Source: Emiliania huxleyi CCMP1516
Lineage: Eukaryota; Haptophyta; Isochrysidales; Noelaerhabdaceae
Length of the DNA: 64,000 nt
NCBI RefSeq assembly: GCF_000372725.1
Contig: NW_005202427.1
Coordinates: 548,995 to 612,994 of the forward strand
Reading direction: 5' to 3'
Positions 19,429 to 28,938 of the stretch are shown piece after piece. The translations under genes were made by a program, and so were the position numbers. Below the pieces are notes generated by a model. That model was given only the letters and a program-made list of their open reading frames with translations, did no database searches and was not told where the DNA came from. Positions within the stretch are counted from its first letter, which is position 1. Each line of letters opens with the position of its first letter.

Positions 19429-21519
19429 TCACGACTCCCGCTCAGACCTCGCGGCCCGCGCCACCTGCGATCTCTGCGCCGACAGCCGGGCCTCCGCAGC
19501 CAACCTCGCCGCCTCCGCCGCCGCCGCCGCCTCCACGGCCGCCCTTGCCGCCTCGGCAGCCACCGCAGCGGCGCGGGCAGCCTCGGCAGCCGCTGCCTCC
19601 GCCGCCGCCTCCTCGGCCGCCGCCGCTTCCGCCGCCTGCCGCTCCGCCTCCTCCGACGCCGCCTTCTCGGCCTCGATCCTCGCCGCCTCGGCCGCCGCCT
19701 CCTCCTCCGCTGCCACCCTCGCCGCCTCGGCCGCCGCCTCCTCCTCCGCTGCCACCCTCGCCGCCTCCGCCGCCGCCTCCTCCTCCGCTGCCACCCTCGC
19801 CGCCTCCGCCGCCGCCTCCACGGAGAGGCGCCGCTCCAGCTCCTCCACCTGCTCCTCCAGCTCCAGCTCCGCTGCGGACCGGTTTGTGTGCGCCACCTGC
19901 TCCGCCAGTTCTGTGGCCTTGCTCACGGAGAGGCGCCGCTCCAGCTCCGCCACCTGCTCCTCCAGCTCCAGCTCCGCTGCGGACCGGTTTGTGTGCGCCA
20001 CCTGCTCCGCCAGTTCTGTGGCCTTGCTCACGGAGAGGCGCCGCTCCAGCTCCGCCACCTGCTCCGCCAGCTCCAGCTCCGCTGCGGGACGGTTTGTGTG
20101 CGCCACCTGCTCCGCCAGTTCTGTGGCCTTGCTCACGGAGAGGCGCCGCTCCAGCTCCTCCACCTGCTCCTCCAGCTCCAGCTCCGCTGCGGACCGGTTT
20201 GTGTGCGCCACCTGCTCCGCCAGTTCTGTGGCCTTGCTCACGGAGAGGCGCCGCTCCAGCTCCTCCACCTGCTCCTCCAGCTCCAGCTCCGCTGCGGACC
20301 GGTTTGTGTGCGCCACCTGCTCCGCCAGTTCTGTGGCCTTGCTCACGGAGAGGCGCCGCTCCAGCTCCTCCACCTGCTCCTCCAGCTCCAGCTCCGCTGC
20401 GGACCGGTTTGTGTGCGCCACCTGCTCCGCCAGTTCTGTGGCCTTGCTCACGGAGAGGCGCCGCTCCAGCTCCGCCACCTGCTCCGCCAGCTCCAGCTCC
20501 GCTGCGGGACGGTTTGTGTGCGCCACCTGCTCCGCCAGTTCTGTGGCCTTGCTCACGGGGAGGCGCCGCTCCAGCTCCGCCACCTGCTCCTCCAGCTCCA
20601 GCTCCGCTGCGGACCGGTTTGAGGGCAATAACGGCATGGCATCTGAGCGGCGCTTCGGCCGCCGCGGACTCGGCTTGCCGCCCCCCGCCTCCTCCTCGTC
20701 GGACTCTCCGAGCCGCTTGTGAGGCGGCTCGCGCCGCCGGCAGCAGCAGCGGGAGAAGCAGAGCGCCAGGAAGAGCAACCCGGCTACTCCCAGCGCCAAC
20801 TCCAGCGACCGCTCAGGGACGCCCAGCTCCTTCTCCAGCTCCTTGACGACGGGCGCCACGGTCTCGTACCCCGTCCGCACCGTCCCGCCGAGCTTCTCGA
20901 CGAAGTCGGCGTGGAAGGGTGGGGGTGGGGCGAGCGGCGGCGGCGGCGGCGTCGGCGGCGGCGTCGGAGGCGGCGGGGTCGGAGGCGAGGGCGGGGCCGC
21001 GGGAGGCGAAGGCGGCGGCGTCGGCGGCGGCGTCGGCGGCGGCGTCGGAGGCGGCGGGGTCGGAGGCGAGGGCGGGGCCGCGGGAGGCGAAGGCGGCGGC
21101 GTCGGCGGCGGCTTCGGCAAAGGCGGCGGCGTCGGCGGCGGCTTCGGCGGCGGCGTCGGCGGCGGCGAAGGCGGCGGCGGGGGCGGGGGCCCTGGCGGTG
21201 GCGGTAGGGGGGGGTGGGGAGGCGAAGGCGGCGGCGGCGGCGACGGCGGCGGCGGCGGCGGTAGCGGGGGCTGGGGAGGCTGTGGCTGGTGCCCCGGCGG
21301 CCAGGGCGGCACCGGCGGCGGTGGGTTTGGCTGTGTCACCCCTGGCGGAAAGTCCGGCGGCGGCGGCGGCGGAGGCAAAGGCGGCGGTGCAGGAGGTGGT
21401 GGCGGGGTCCAGGGCGAGGGCGCCTCTGGCGGCGAGGGATGCGGGTGCCACCACGGCGGAGGTCGAGGCGGAGGCGGAGGCGGAGGCGGGTGCCACCACC
21501 ACGGCGAAGAGAGGCTCAT
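19429..21519 (-). CDS. membrane protein, Pro-rich ectodomain and coiled coil, copy 2
   Basis: Tandem paralog of the gene at 15403, same strand. The first ATG reads MSLSSPWWWHPP, but the N-terminal Cys-rich domain of copy 1 is missing, so the 5' end is truncated or lies in unrecognised exons. The Pro-rich region, the helix GVAGLLFLALCF, SRCCCRRR and the tail are almost identical in DNA. The coiled-coil 35-residue unit occurs eight times instead of three, followed by an Ala/Glu stretch with 13-residue repeats (AAAEAARVAAEEE), then the same end ARAARSERES. The 35-residue unit equals five heptads, so expansion keeps the coiled-coil register. Confidence 0.7.
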   Translation of the reverse strand: MSLSSPWWWHPPPPPPPPRPPPWWHPHPSPPEAPSPWTPPPPPAPPPLPPPPPPPDFPPGVTQPNPPPPVPPWPPGHQPQPPQPPLPPPPPPSPPPPPSPPHPPLPPPPGPPPPPPPSPPPTPPPKPPPTPPPLPKPPPTPPPSPPAAPPSPPTPPPPTPPPTPPPTPPPSPPAAPPSPPTPPPPTPPPTPPPPPLAPPPPFHADFVEKLGGTVRTGYETVAPVVKELEKELGVPERSLELALGVAGLLFLALCFSRCCCRRREPPHKRLGESDEEEAGGGKPSPRRPKRRSDAMPLLPSNRSAAELELEEQVAELERRLPVSKATELAEQVAHTNRPAAELELAEQVAELERRLSVSKATELAEQVAHTNRSAAELELEEQVEELERRLSVSKATELAEQVAHTNRSAAELELEEQVEELERRLSVSKATELAEQVAHTNRSAAELELEEQVEELERRLSVSKATELAEQVAHTNRPAAELELAEQVAELERRLSVSKATELAEQVAHTNRSAAELELEEQVAELERRLSVSKATELAEQVAHTNRSAAELELEEQVEELERRLSVEAAAEAARVAAEEEAAAEAARVAAEEEAAAEAARVAAEEEAAAEAARIEAEKAASEEAERQAAEAAAAEEAAAEAAAAEAARAAAVAAEAARAAVEAAAAAEAARLAAEARLSAQRSQVARAARSERES
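19830..20620. repeat. 105-bp coding tandem repeat, 8 units
   Basis: Period 105 bp, with landmarks GGAGAGGCGCCGCTCCAGCT and GCCAGTTCTGTGGCCTTGCT in each unit (minus-strand coding). Copy 1 of the gene has three such units at 15470-15760. The units are nearly identical, implying recent unequal exchange. Confidence 0.9.
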
Positions 21520-21585
21520 GCTGGTGTTTGCTGCCTGTGCAGCGCTCGTGGCTATCGGGCTCGCGCCGAGCGGCCGACGCAGCAA

Positions 21586-22141
21586 GGACTGAAGTCCTGT
21601 CTGCTATCCCGCAGCCGCCACAAGCTGCTATCAAGCTGCCGGCAGCACTTTGGTGACACCGAACCAGAAACATCTGTCAGCGCGGCGGGTTTTTTCCAAG
21701 ATCCGCCGTTCACAGTAGGATTGTCGGTGTTCTGCTGCGCGGCTCGGCGTAACCGTGGCGGGCTTTTTCCTGAAATCCGCCGTTCACAGTAGGGACGTCG
21801 TTGTTCTGCTGCAGAGAGAGAGGGCGTCCTATGGGACCTTGCCCTCCTCCCGACTTTCTCTCGCGCGCGCGTGAACAGGGCTCCAGGCCCCAAATGACGT
21901 GTGAGTGTTAGAGTTGTTTGGTATTGCTAAACAACTCTCTATCTATCTCGAAAGTTGCGGTGGCCCGGTGCCGGTGGCCGGTGGACAGAGAGTGGGCTCT
22001 CTCGCGGGTGGGGCTGGGGGGGGGGGTCTCCGCACTGGTCCGGCACCACCGCACACACGTTTAAATTACCGCAAAATCCGCACGCGAGTGCACCGCAGCC
22101 TTCGTTGGTCCACACCACTCCCCGGTCCACTATCGGCGCTC
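21586..22141. other. spacer with direct repeat and hairpin
   Basis: GATCCGCCGTTCACAGTAGG (about 21700) and AATCCGCCGTTCACAGTAGG (about 21774) lie in a direct repeat of about 55 bp that includes GTTCTGCTGC. A perfect 9-bp stem GAGTTGTTT/AAACAACTC with a 9-base loop lies at about 21911-21937. No gene seen. Confidence 0.6.
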
Positions 22142-23107
22142 TCACCCGCCCCCCCCGGCTCCGCCTCTCCGCGGCCCGAAAAAGAGCACCAAGCTGTACC
22201 TCGCGCCTGCCGTGACCCTCGTCACGGCGTGCAGCAGGCAGGGCCCGTGAGCCGTTCCATCTCCCTCCCTCCGGCCCACCGCCCACGCGCCGCGCGCCGC
22301 CGTGTAGGCGAGGAGGACGCCGCCTCCGTGCGCCTCGTCGTCGGACAGCGCGACGTTGACGGTGCACGCGGCGCGGTCGTAGTGGAAGGGCACCCATGGC
22401 CTCGCTCCCGGCACGTACCGCCGCACGATCACCTCCACATCGCCCTCGAAGCCGCGCCCGCCGCCGAGGGGCTCCTCGGCAGCAGGCGCCGCGCCCACGG
22501 CTGCCGCTGCCCTCGCCACGGCCGCCGGGAGCCGCCAGAGCGCGGCGACGGCGGCCGCGCCAGCGATGCGCTCGAGGCCGTCGCGGTCGAGCGTGAGCGA
22601 CGAGGAGAAGGAGCGCGCTAGCAAGTGGTCGCGCAGCTCGGCCAGCTCGGCCGCTCCCTCGCCTCGCTCCCCGCCGCCGCCACCCTCGAGCGACGCGTCC
22701 ACCGCTGCTCGCAGTGCCGCGCACGCACGAGCGTCGAGGGCGCCTGGCAGCGTCAGGAGCGGCGGGTCGACGGCGGCGGTCGGCGCCTCTGGCGGAAGGC
22801 CCTGCAGCATTTTCAGCATTCGCAGGGAGCGGAGCGACGAGCCGGGCGCTCCGCTCCCGGCTGACGAGTCGTCGAGGCGCAGCGCGGCACGAAGGGCTTC
22901 TGTTGGAACCGTCGAGGGAGGAGCGCCGTCGACGAGGAGGCGGCGTAGTGGCGCCGGGAGCGTGGTGGCGAGGTCCTCGTGTGCGGCCGCGCCTGCAGCG
23001 GCCGGTGCATCCATTTGCAGCGACGCCTCGGTGGGAAAGAATTTCACAACGAAAGGCTCTCGCGCACGCACGATTAAGGCGCAGACGACGGCTTCCTTAG
23101 AAGCCAT
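22142..23107 (-). CDS. 2OG-Fe(II) dioxygenase, prolyl-4-hydroxylase-like
   Basis: A 321-residue frame from ATG at 23107 (MASKEAVVCALIV) to TGA at 22142. The C-terminal third carries the catalytic signature of the 2-oxoglutarate/Fe(II) superfamily: EVIVRRYVPG, WVPFHYDRAACTVNVALS with the H-x-D metal ligands, GGGVLLAY, and LLHAVTRVTAGARYSLVLF, which provides the distal His and the Arg that binds 2-oxoglutarate. It probably hydroxylates a protein (prolyl) substrate. A CCCAG acceptor 10 bases before the ATG suggests a spliced 5' UTR. The middle of the protein is Ala/Gly-rich and poorly conserved. Confidence 0.8.
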   Translation of the reverse strand: MASKEAVVCALIVRAREPFVVKFFPTEASLQMDAPAAAGAAAHEDLATTLPAPLRRLLVDGAPPSTVPTEALRAALRLDDSSAGSGAPGSSLRSLRMLKMLQGLPPEAPTAAVDPPLLTLPGALDARACAALRAAVDASLEGGGGGERGEGAAELAELRDHLLARSFSSSLTLDRDGLERIAGAAAVAALWRLPAAVARAAAAVGAAPAAEEPLGGGRGFEGDVEVIVRRYVPGARPWVPFHYDRAACTVNVALSDDEAHGGGVLLAYTAARGAWAVGRREGDGTAHGPCLLHAVTRVTAGARYSLVLFFGPRRGGAGGGG

Positions 23108-23254
23108 CGTCCTCGCCTGGGAAAAGAAAGGAAAACCGCGCTGGCAGGGTCCCCACCTGCACGAGCAGGATTTTGGAAGGACGATCAGGGGGACAGGTGG
23201 GCTCTCCTCTCCTGCTCCTGACAAGGGACACGACAGGCTCGCAGCGCGGTGCAC

Positions 23255-23889
23255 GGTGGAATCCCAACTCCACTGGCGGTCTCATCTCAGTCTAGGAAGC
23301 GACCTTCCTCCGGCTTCTCACCGGCAGTCTCTCACTACCACGGGCACACTGACACAGGGGTGGCAGGGGCGGCGGCATGAGTCTCCCACATACTATGCGG
23401 GCCTCACTAGAGGTGCGGCCTGCGCGTGTCCTCGCCCTTGGGAAGGTCTTGGGGGGGGGGGGAGGGGAAGGGGCTGTCTGTCTGTGCATGCATGCATGCA
23501 TGTGTGTGTGTGTGTGTGTGTGGGTGCGTCGCAAGGCCTCCACACGTGTGCTCGTCGCCCACATCCTTGAACAGAGTCTCGCGGCCCGCGAACTCCGGCC
23601 TCCGGGATTCGCGGGTCGCCATGCAGGACGTTGGTCGACGGGCGAAGCGAGGGAAACGCAGAAATAGAGACCTCGAACGCGAAGCGTTGGCAAAAACTGA
23701 TGTCTTGGCCTCTGATCGCGGGGATAAATATTTGGGTCTCGATATCGGACCCACAAGAGCTAACCGAAGTGGCAAAAACTGGCTCTTACATGGGCATGGC
23801 CGGGGTTTCTGCACCGAATATCGAAAGTGTTGGACGATAAAATTCTTTTCCCGCACAAATAAGGCGCCCAAGGCGCTTGGGACAGACGC
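23255..23889. other. spacer with G-run and TG microsatellite
   Basis: Contains a 13-base G run (about 23449), TGCATGCATGCATGCATG and a short (GT)n near 23485-23522. AAAATTCTTTTCCCGC lies about 40 bp before the next ATG. No gene recognised. Confidence 0.5.
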
Positions 23890-25364
23890 ATGGTCTACAT
23901 CTGCCTCCTCCACGCTGGCAAGTTCTCGACGCCGGTGCAGCCATACGCGTCGGTCACGCTCGAGGGCGAGTGGGGAACGTCCTCGTGCATCGTGCGCGGG
24001 CGTGACGTGCGCCACTGCCCGCGCGACAAGGCGCAGGGCCGGCACAAGTGCTGGGAGCGCGAGTGCCTGGACGAGACGGACTTTTGCGCCGCGGAGTGGC
24101 GCACGAACTGGACCGAGGCGACCAAAAAATCCTTTTGGGGCTACGACCTCAACGCGACGGAGGTGCAGCCGCGGTGGCACAAGGAGGAGATGGCGCACAC
24201 GTGCTGCCACTTCCCGCCCGCGCTGAACCTGCTCAAGGCGTCGCGCGACGCGGATGGGTGGGACGCCGCCCGGGCGCGCGTGGACCTGTGGGACGAGGAC
24301 TGGCTCAACTCGAACGACTACCTCGGCGGCGCGTGGGTGCCGATCGAGCACACGACGGCGCGCGAGGCACTCGACCTGAACATCGAGGAGCACAAGGAAG
24401 ACCACTCGCTCTCGGGGCGGAACCTCTCCCTCCGCGTCCTCGTCTCGTGGCCCCGCCCGGGCGGCTTCGCAGTCTCGCGCGAGTGGAACACCGAGCCGCG
24501 CAGGCGCACCTCCCTCCCATCACACCTCCCGCTCCCCTGTCGGCTCTGCTCCAGCCACCGCGCCGCCCGCAGCCCCCAAGCCACCGCGCCGCCCGCAGCC
24601 CCAAGCCACCGCCACCGCTGCCCGAGGCGCAGGTGGATCTCGTCCGGCATGTCGGCGACGACCGCAGACCCGCCCTGGGAGGAGCACGGAGCCTCCTTCG
24701 ACCACGACGTCACGTCCGTCCTCGGGGCGCAGGCCTCCGCCACACACCCCTCCAACCCCTCCAACCACTCCACACCACTCCAACCCCTCCAGACCCCCCT
24801 CCAACCCCTCCAACCCCTCCACACCCCCTCCAACCCCTCCACACCCCCCCCAACCCGTCCGACCCCTCCACACCGCCCGCCGCCCCCCGCCCCCGTCCGG
24901 CACACCGCCCCCCCCCCCCACCCACCCCCCCCTCCGCCACCCCCCCCCCCCTCTCCCCCGGCCAGGACTCCTTCGCCTTCACCGACCAGCTCTGCGCTTG
25001 CGACTGGACCGACGAGCACTCGTGCCCCGGCCAGCCTGCGGGCAGCGGCCAGCCGCCCTTCGCCACCGACGACGGCTCCGAGTGCTTCCGCTTCTGCTGC
25101 CCGCCGACCGCCGCCTCCCGCTCCCTCCCCGTCGCCGCCCCCCCTCCCTGCGGCTGCGGCTGGACGTCGGACTGGGCCTGCCCCGCCAAGGGCGCTCCCG
25201 GAGCAAAGGGCCTGGCACACGACGACGGCTCGGCCTGCTACCAGTTCTGTTGCGAGGAGGGCGGCGCCTCCTCCGCCACCTTCTGGGCGCTCGCCGGCGA
25301 GCAGGAGGCTGCGCGCCCTTCGAGCGCCGCCGCTGCCGCGATGCCCCTCGGGGCACTCCCGCCG

Positions 25365-25395
<31 letters not shown>

Positions 25396-25433
25396 TTCGC
25401 GCGAGGAGGCAGCGGCGAGGCGCCCTCGTGTAG
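23890..25433 (+). CDS. C2-like domain protein with Cys-rich repeats and C-terminal membrane anchor
   Basis: Two exons, 23890-24732 and 24966-25433, joined in frame by a GC-AG intron (435 residues). The N-terminus looks like a C2 domain: VYICLLHAGKFSTPVQPYASVTLEGEW, interrupted by a Cys-rich insert, then ARVDLWDEDWLNSNDYLGGAWVPIE with the acidic loop expected for calcium binding, and LSLRVLVSW. Exon 2 has two copies of a Cys module: CACDWTDEHSCPG...DDGSECFRFCC and CGCGWTSDWACPA...DDGSACYQFCC. It ends with a hydrophobic Ala/Leu helix and the basic tail RARRQRRGALV. A short second intron inside 24480-24610 is possible. Probably secretory or membrane-associated; function unknown. Confidence 0.65.
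24733..24965 (+). repeat. minisatellite intron
   Basis: A GC-AG intron with about 10-bp CCCCTCCAAC/CTCCACAC units followed by C-runs. The composition is pyrimidine-rich in the sense strand. Confidence 0.8.
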
Positions 25434-25968
25434 AGCCGAGAGCCGGAGCGGAGCCCGCCCCAAACCTGTGGAGCATAGCCCGCCCCATACCTGCACCGAA
25501 ACGCCTCTGAGCTAATGTGCCATCCGCAACCGTATTATCTGTAAGGGGGGGGGGGGGGAGGGGCGCGCGCAAGATAGCAAGATACGCGGGGCGAGATGTG
25601 TGAGTCCTGAATGACGTTGACGAGAAGGTATTGGCTCGAGTATAGCGAGCGAAGGGGAGTGAGTTCATACGGTTGAGTGTGTACAGGTGTAGAACGAGAG
25701 GAGAGTGTGTGAGAGCGATGGAACATGCCAAATGTGCTCAACGTGCTCCGTCTGCGTGTTGTGTGATCTGTGAGACAAACTACTGAAAATGGGGACCCCC
25801 ACGCGCCCCAGATTTTACACTCTGTGAGTGTGACGTATCTCGGTTCTCGCGGACCCGCTTGTTTGAATCTACACACAATATACAAACGACGCTAAGCTTA
25901 AGCACGGACGGCACACACACGGGGAGTGTTAGCGCGGGTATATAGAGCGCCTCCTCGGCGCCTTTCTG
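25434..25968. other. spacer between convergent genes
   Basis: Contains a G-run at 25543-25560 and lower-GC DNA with TGTGTGAGAG-type simple sequence. Nothing coding recognised. Confidence 0.5.
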
Positions 25969-28046
25969 CTACCCCTCCCCGCGAGTTCTCCCCCCCTCCG
26001 CCGTCCGAGCCATCTCCGCCTCGAGCATGCGCGCCATCTCCTCTGGCGGCGTCTGGCGGAGGCTGCCCCGGCGCGGCTCGCCAGACACCACCTCGCCCGT
26101 CACGTCGGCGGCGATGCCCGGCCAGAGCCTGCCGTCGAGCGTCATCGCGCGCAGCAGCGAGCCGACAGCAGCCTCGCCGCCGATCACGCCGCCGAGCTCC
26201 GCGCGCAGCCGCTCCGCGGTCGATCGCGCGCGCGAGCCGGCGGGCCAGCGCCCGTCTTCGCCCGCCGCGAGCGCGTTGAGGAACGGGCCGCTCCGCTCCC
26301 CAAAGATGGCGCGCGCCGCCTACAGGACGTGTCTCGGACGCGTCATGGGACACGTCCCGGCCATGTCCCGGACAGTGGAGCGCGTCCGCCGACTCGACCA
26401 TGCGCGACGCGTGCAGCCACGCGATCGCCGTGGCGTGCTCGCGAGGGAGGGCAGCGGGGCCCCCCTCCTCCCCTCCCCCCTCCTCCCCGCCCCCCTGCCG
26501 CCGCGGCGGCGGCTGCGGCGGCGGCCGCAGCGGCGCCGAGCGCACCGTGCTGGCAAACTCCGTGGTGCCCTTCTCGCCGACCCAAAAGTTGAGCGAGAGG
26601 TTCTCGTCGCTCGCCCCCGCCTGCCGCACCTGGTGCCAGTGGTACCGCGGCAGCCAGAGCACCTCGCCCGGGTGCAGCTCCCCCTCGAGTGCGCGCGCCG
26701 CGGCGAGGGCGGGCGTGGTGCGCAGGTCCGGCTCGCAGAGGTCTGCCATCGCAAAATTGTCCATCGGGTGGCCGACCTAGCGGGAGATATGGGGAGAGAT
26801 GGGGTGGCCGACCTGGCGGGAGAAATGGGGAGAGATGGGGTGGCCGACCTAGCGGGAGATATGGGGAGAGATGGGGTGGCCGACCTGGCGGGAGGAGATG
26901 GGGGGAGAGATGGGGTGGCCGACCTAGCGGGAGATATGGGGAGAGATGGGGTGGCCGACCTGGCGGGAGATAGGGGGAGAGATGGGGTGGCCGACCTAGC
27001 GGGACTTGCCGGAAGGCTCCTAGAAGGCCCCTAGGCGCTTCCTAGAAGGCCCCTAGGCACTTCTAGGACCGGGCGGGAGATATGGGGAGATATGGGGAGA
27101 TACGGGGAGAGCTGGGGAGAGCTGAGGAGAGCTGGGGAGAGAGATGGGGAGAGCTGAGGAGAGCTGGGGAGAGCTGGGGAGAGCTGTGGAGAGCCGGGGA
27201 GAGATGGGGAGGGATGGGGAGATACGGGGAGAGACGGGGAGAGGATGGACCGGGTACGGGTAGAGCCGGTAGCTCTCCGAGGGCGGGAGGAGGAGCAGCC
27301 GCTTTGAGCCGCGCAACTGGGCGAGGAAGTTGTGCAGCGCGTCGTAGTGGCACGGCGTGACGCCGCCCCCGTGGCCGGCCCACAGCTGGGCCGTCTTGAA
27401 GGGGAGGGCGCCCGCCGCCTAGAAGGCTCCGAGAAGGCTCCGAGAAGGCTCCTCGAAGTTTCCCAGAAGGCTCCTTCAAGGAGAGGGCGCCCGCCGCCTC
27501 GCACGCCTCGCGTAGCCGACTGCAGCTGTGTCTAGGAAGTGTCTAGGGGGTGTCTAGGAGTTGTCTAGGAGGTGTCTAGGGAGTGTCTAGGAAGTGTCTA
27601 GGAAGTGTCGCACGCCTCGCACGCCTCGCGCAGCCAGCGCCAGCCGACCTCGCCCAGGTCCGCCGCCAGCTGCGCAGACCCGCTCAGCTGGCGGCACGGC
27701 CCGCTCACCTGGAGATATGGGGCGATATGGGGAGAGATGGGGAGAGATGGGGAGAGATGGGGAGAGATGGGGAGAGATGGGGAGAGATGGGGAGAGATGG
27801 GGAGATATGGGGGGGCACTCACCGAGCCGTCCTCCTCCTCGTCGTACCACAGGAGCGGCGCCTGCGGCACCAACAGGGCGGGGCACACTCAGTCACACCC
27901 GGGGTGGAGGGCCGCTCGAGCTCCTCAAGCCGGGCCTGCAAATAGTAGCGCCACACGCCACGCGGCCCGCCGCCCTCGCAGCCAGCCTCGCCGCCCTCGC
28001 CGCCGCCCTCGCCGCCACCGCCGCCGCCGCCCTCGCCGCCGCCCTC

Positions 28047-28089
<43 letters not shown>

Positions 28090-28493
28090 TGCAGCTGCAG
28101 CAGGCCCTCACTTCGCAGCGTCTCTACGAATTTTTGAAAGCTCATCGGCCGCACGCCGCCCTCGCCGAGTCCCTCGCCGTAGTGCCGGGCGTGCACAGAG
28201 ACTCGGCGAGGCGCGAAGTGCACTGAGAGGGCGTTCTGAGGGCCGAGCGCATCGGCGAGGTAGTCAAAGCTCCAGTGAGCCAGCGACGCGACCAGCGGGC
28301 AGCCGCCCGTCAGGATGCACGGCTCTCCGCTCCGGAGGTGCTGCTCGACCAGTGGATCGTCCCATCGCAGCCGGGGGATCTGGCCTCGAACGAGCCACGC
28401 CGGACAGCCGGCCAGGCTTCGCCGCTCGCCGCGAACCCGCCGACGCGCGCTGCAGCGAGTGTGCGCTCGATGCACGGAGTGGGCATCGAGCAT
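25969..28493 (-). CDS. JmjC/cupin-8 hydroxylase
   Basis: A 533-residue model in seven exons (minus strand, 5' to 3'): 28493-27936, 27861-27823, 27708-27625, microexon 27506-27498, 27418-27251, 26776-26384, 26319-25969. It matches the cupin-8/FIH-like JmjC group: LRSGEPCILTGGCPLV near the N-terminus, GGGVTPCHYDALHNFLAQLRG with the H-x-D iron ligands, KRLLLLPPSESYRLYPYP, DLCEPDL, and ELHPGEVLWLPRYHWHQV with the distal iron-binding His region. Such enzymes hydroxylate proteins or RNA using 2-oxoglutarate. A Gly-rich coding run (28000-28090) comes from a GCC tract. Four of six introns are GC-AG, two GT-AG; all exon lengths are multiples of three. Introns carry 8-12-bp minisatellites and duplicated flanks. 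Confidence 0.85.
26766..27001 (-). repeat. 36-40-bp array of 3' splice sites
   Basis: About seven tandem units, each containing (sense) the exon start GTCGGCCACC preceded by CGCTAG or CGCCAG and by CTCCCCAT-type pyrimidines. Only the last unit continues into the protein (VGHPMDNF), so each unit is a potential acceptor. Confidence 0.85.
27061..27246. repeat. purine minisatellite in JmjC intron
   Basis: GGGGAGAGCTGAGGAGAGCT and related 10-bp units on the plus strand, pyrimidine-rich in the sense strand. Confidence 0.85.
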
Positions 28494-28938
28494 GGCTCCC
28501 GGGACACAACGCTGGCGGCGCTGCCACCACCGGCTTGGGAGGGCCAAGCTTTGGGAGGGCCAGGCTCTCTGGGAGAATCCGCCGAGCGGAGCGACCTAGC
28601 ACCGCCTGAGCACCGCTGTGCCGCCCGAGCCACAACTTGCCCTCGCGCCAACCTCGTTTGATGGCTCGAGCAACGCAAGGGGGGAGGCCCGGGCCCCCCA
28701 CTCACTCACTCCCTTCCTTCCAGACACACACAACCCGCACACAACCCCCACAGCGTGGACGACTGCGTGTTGAGAAACACCAAGCGGCGAGGCGAGGTGA
28801 AGGGGTAAGGGGCTGTGTGGGGCAGAATCTTCATCTCGTGACTACTCCATCTAGCCTGGGGGCTGGGGGGGAGAGAGAGATTTTTCAGCCAACAAGAAAT
28901 GTGTCACACAGAGTGATTTGCGCTCGGCAGCTTGTCGA

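Noticed and set aside
24318..25496. Minus-strand Gly-rich ORF opposite the C2-like gene
   Set aside because: Antisense of a C-rich intron and coding exons; the plus-strand model has paired Cys modules and correct splice sites.
26766..27001. CRISPR-like array of evenly spaced repeats
   Set aside because: The units are contiguous without unique spacers, lie in a eukaryotic intron and contain splice sites; there are no cas genes.
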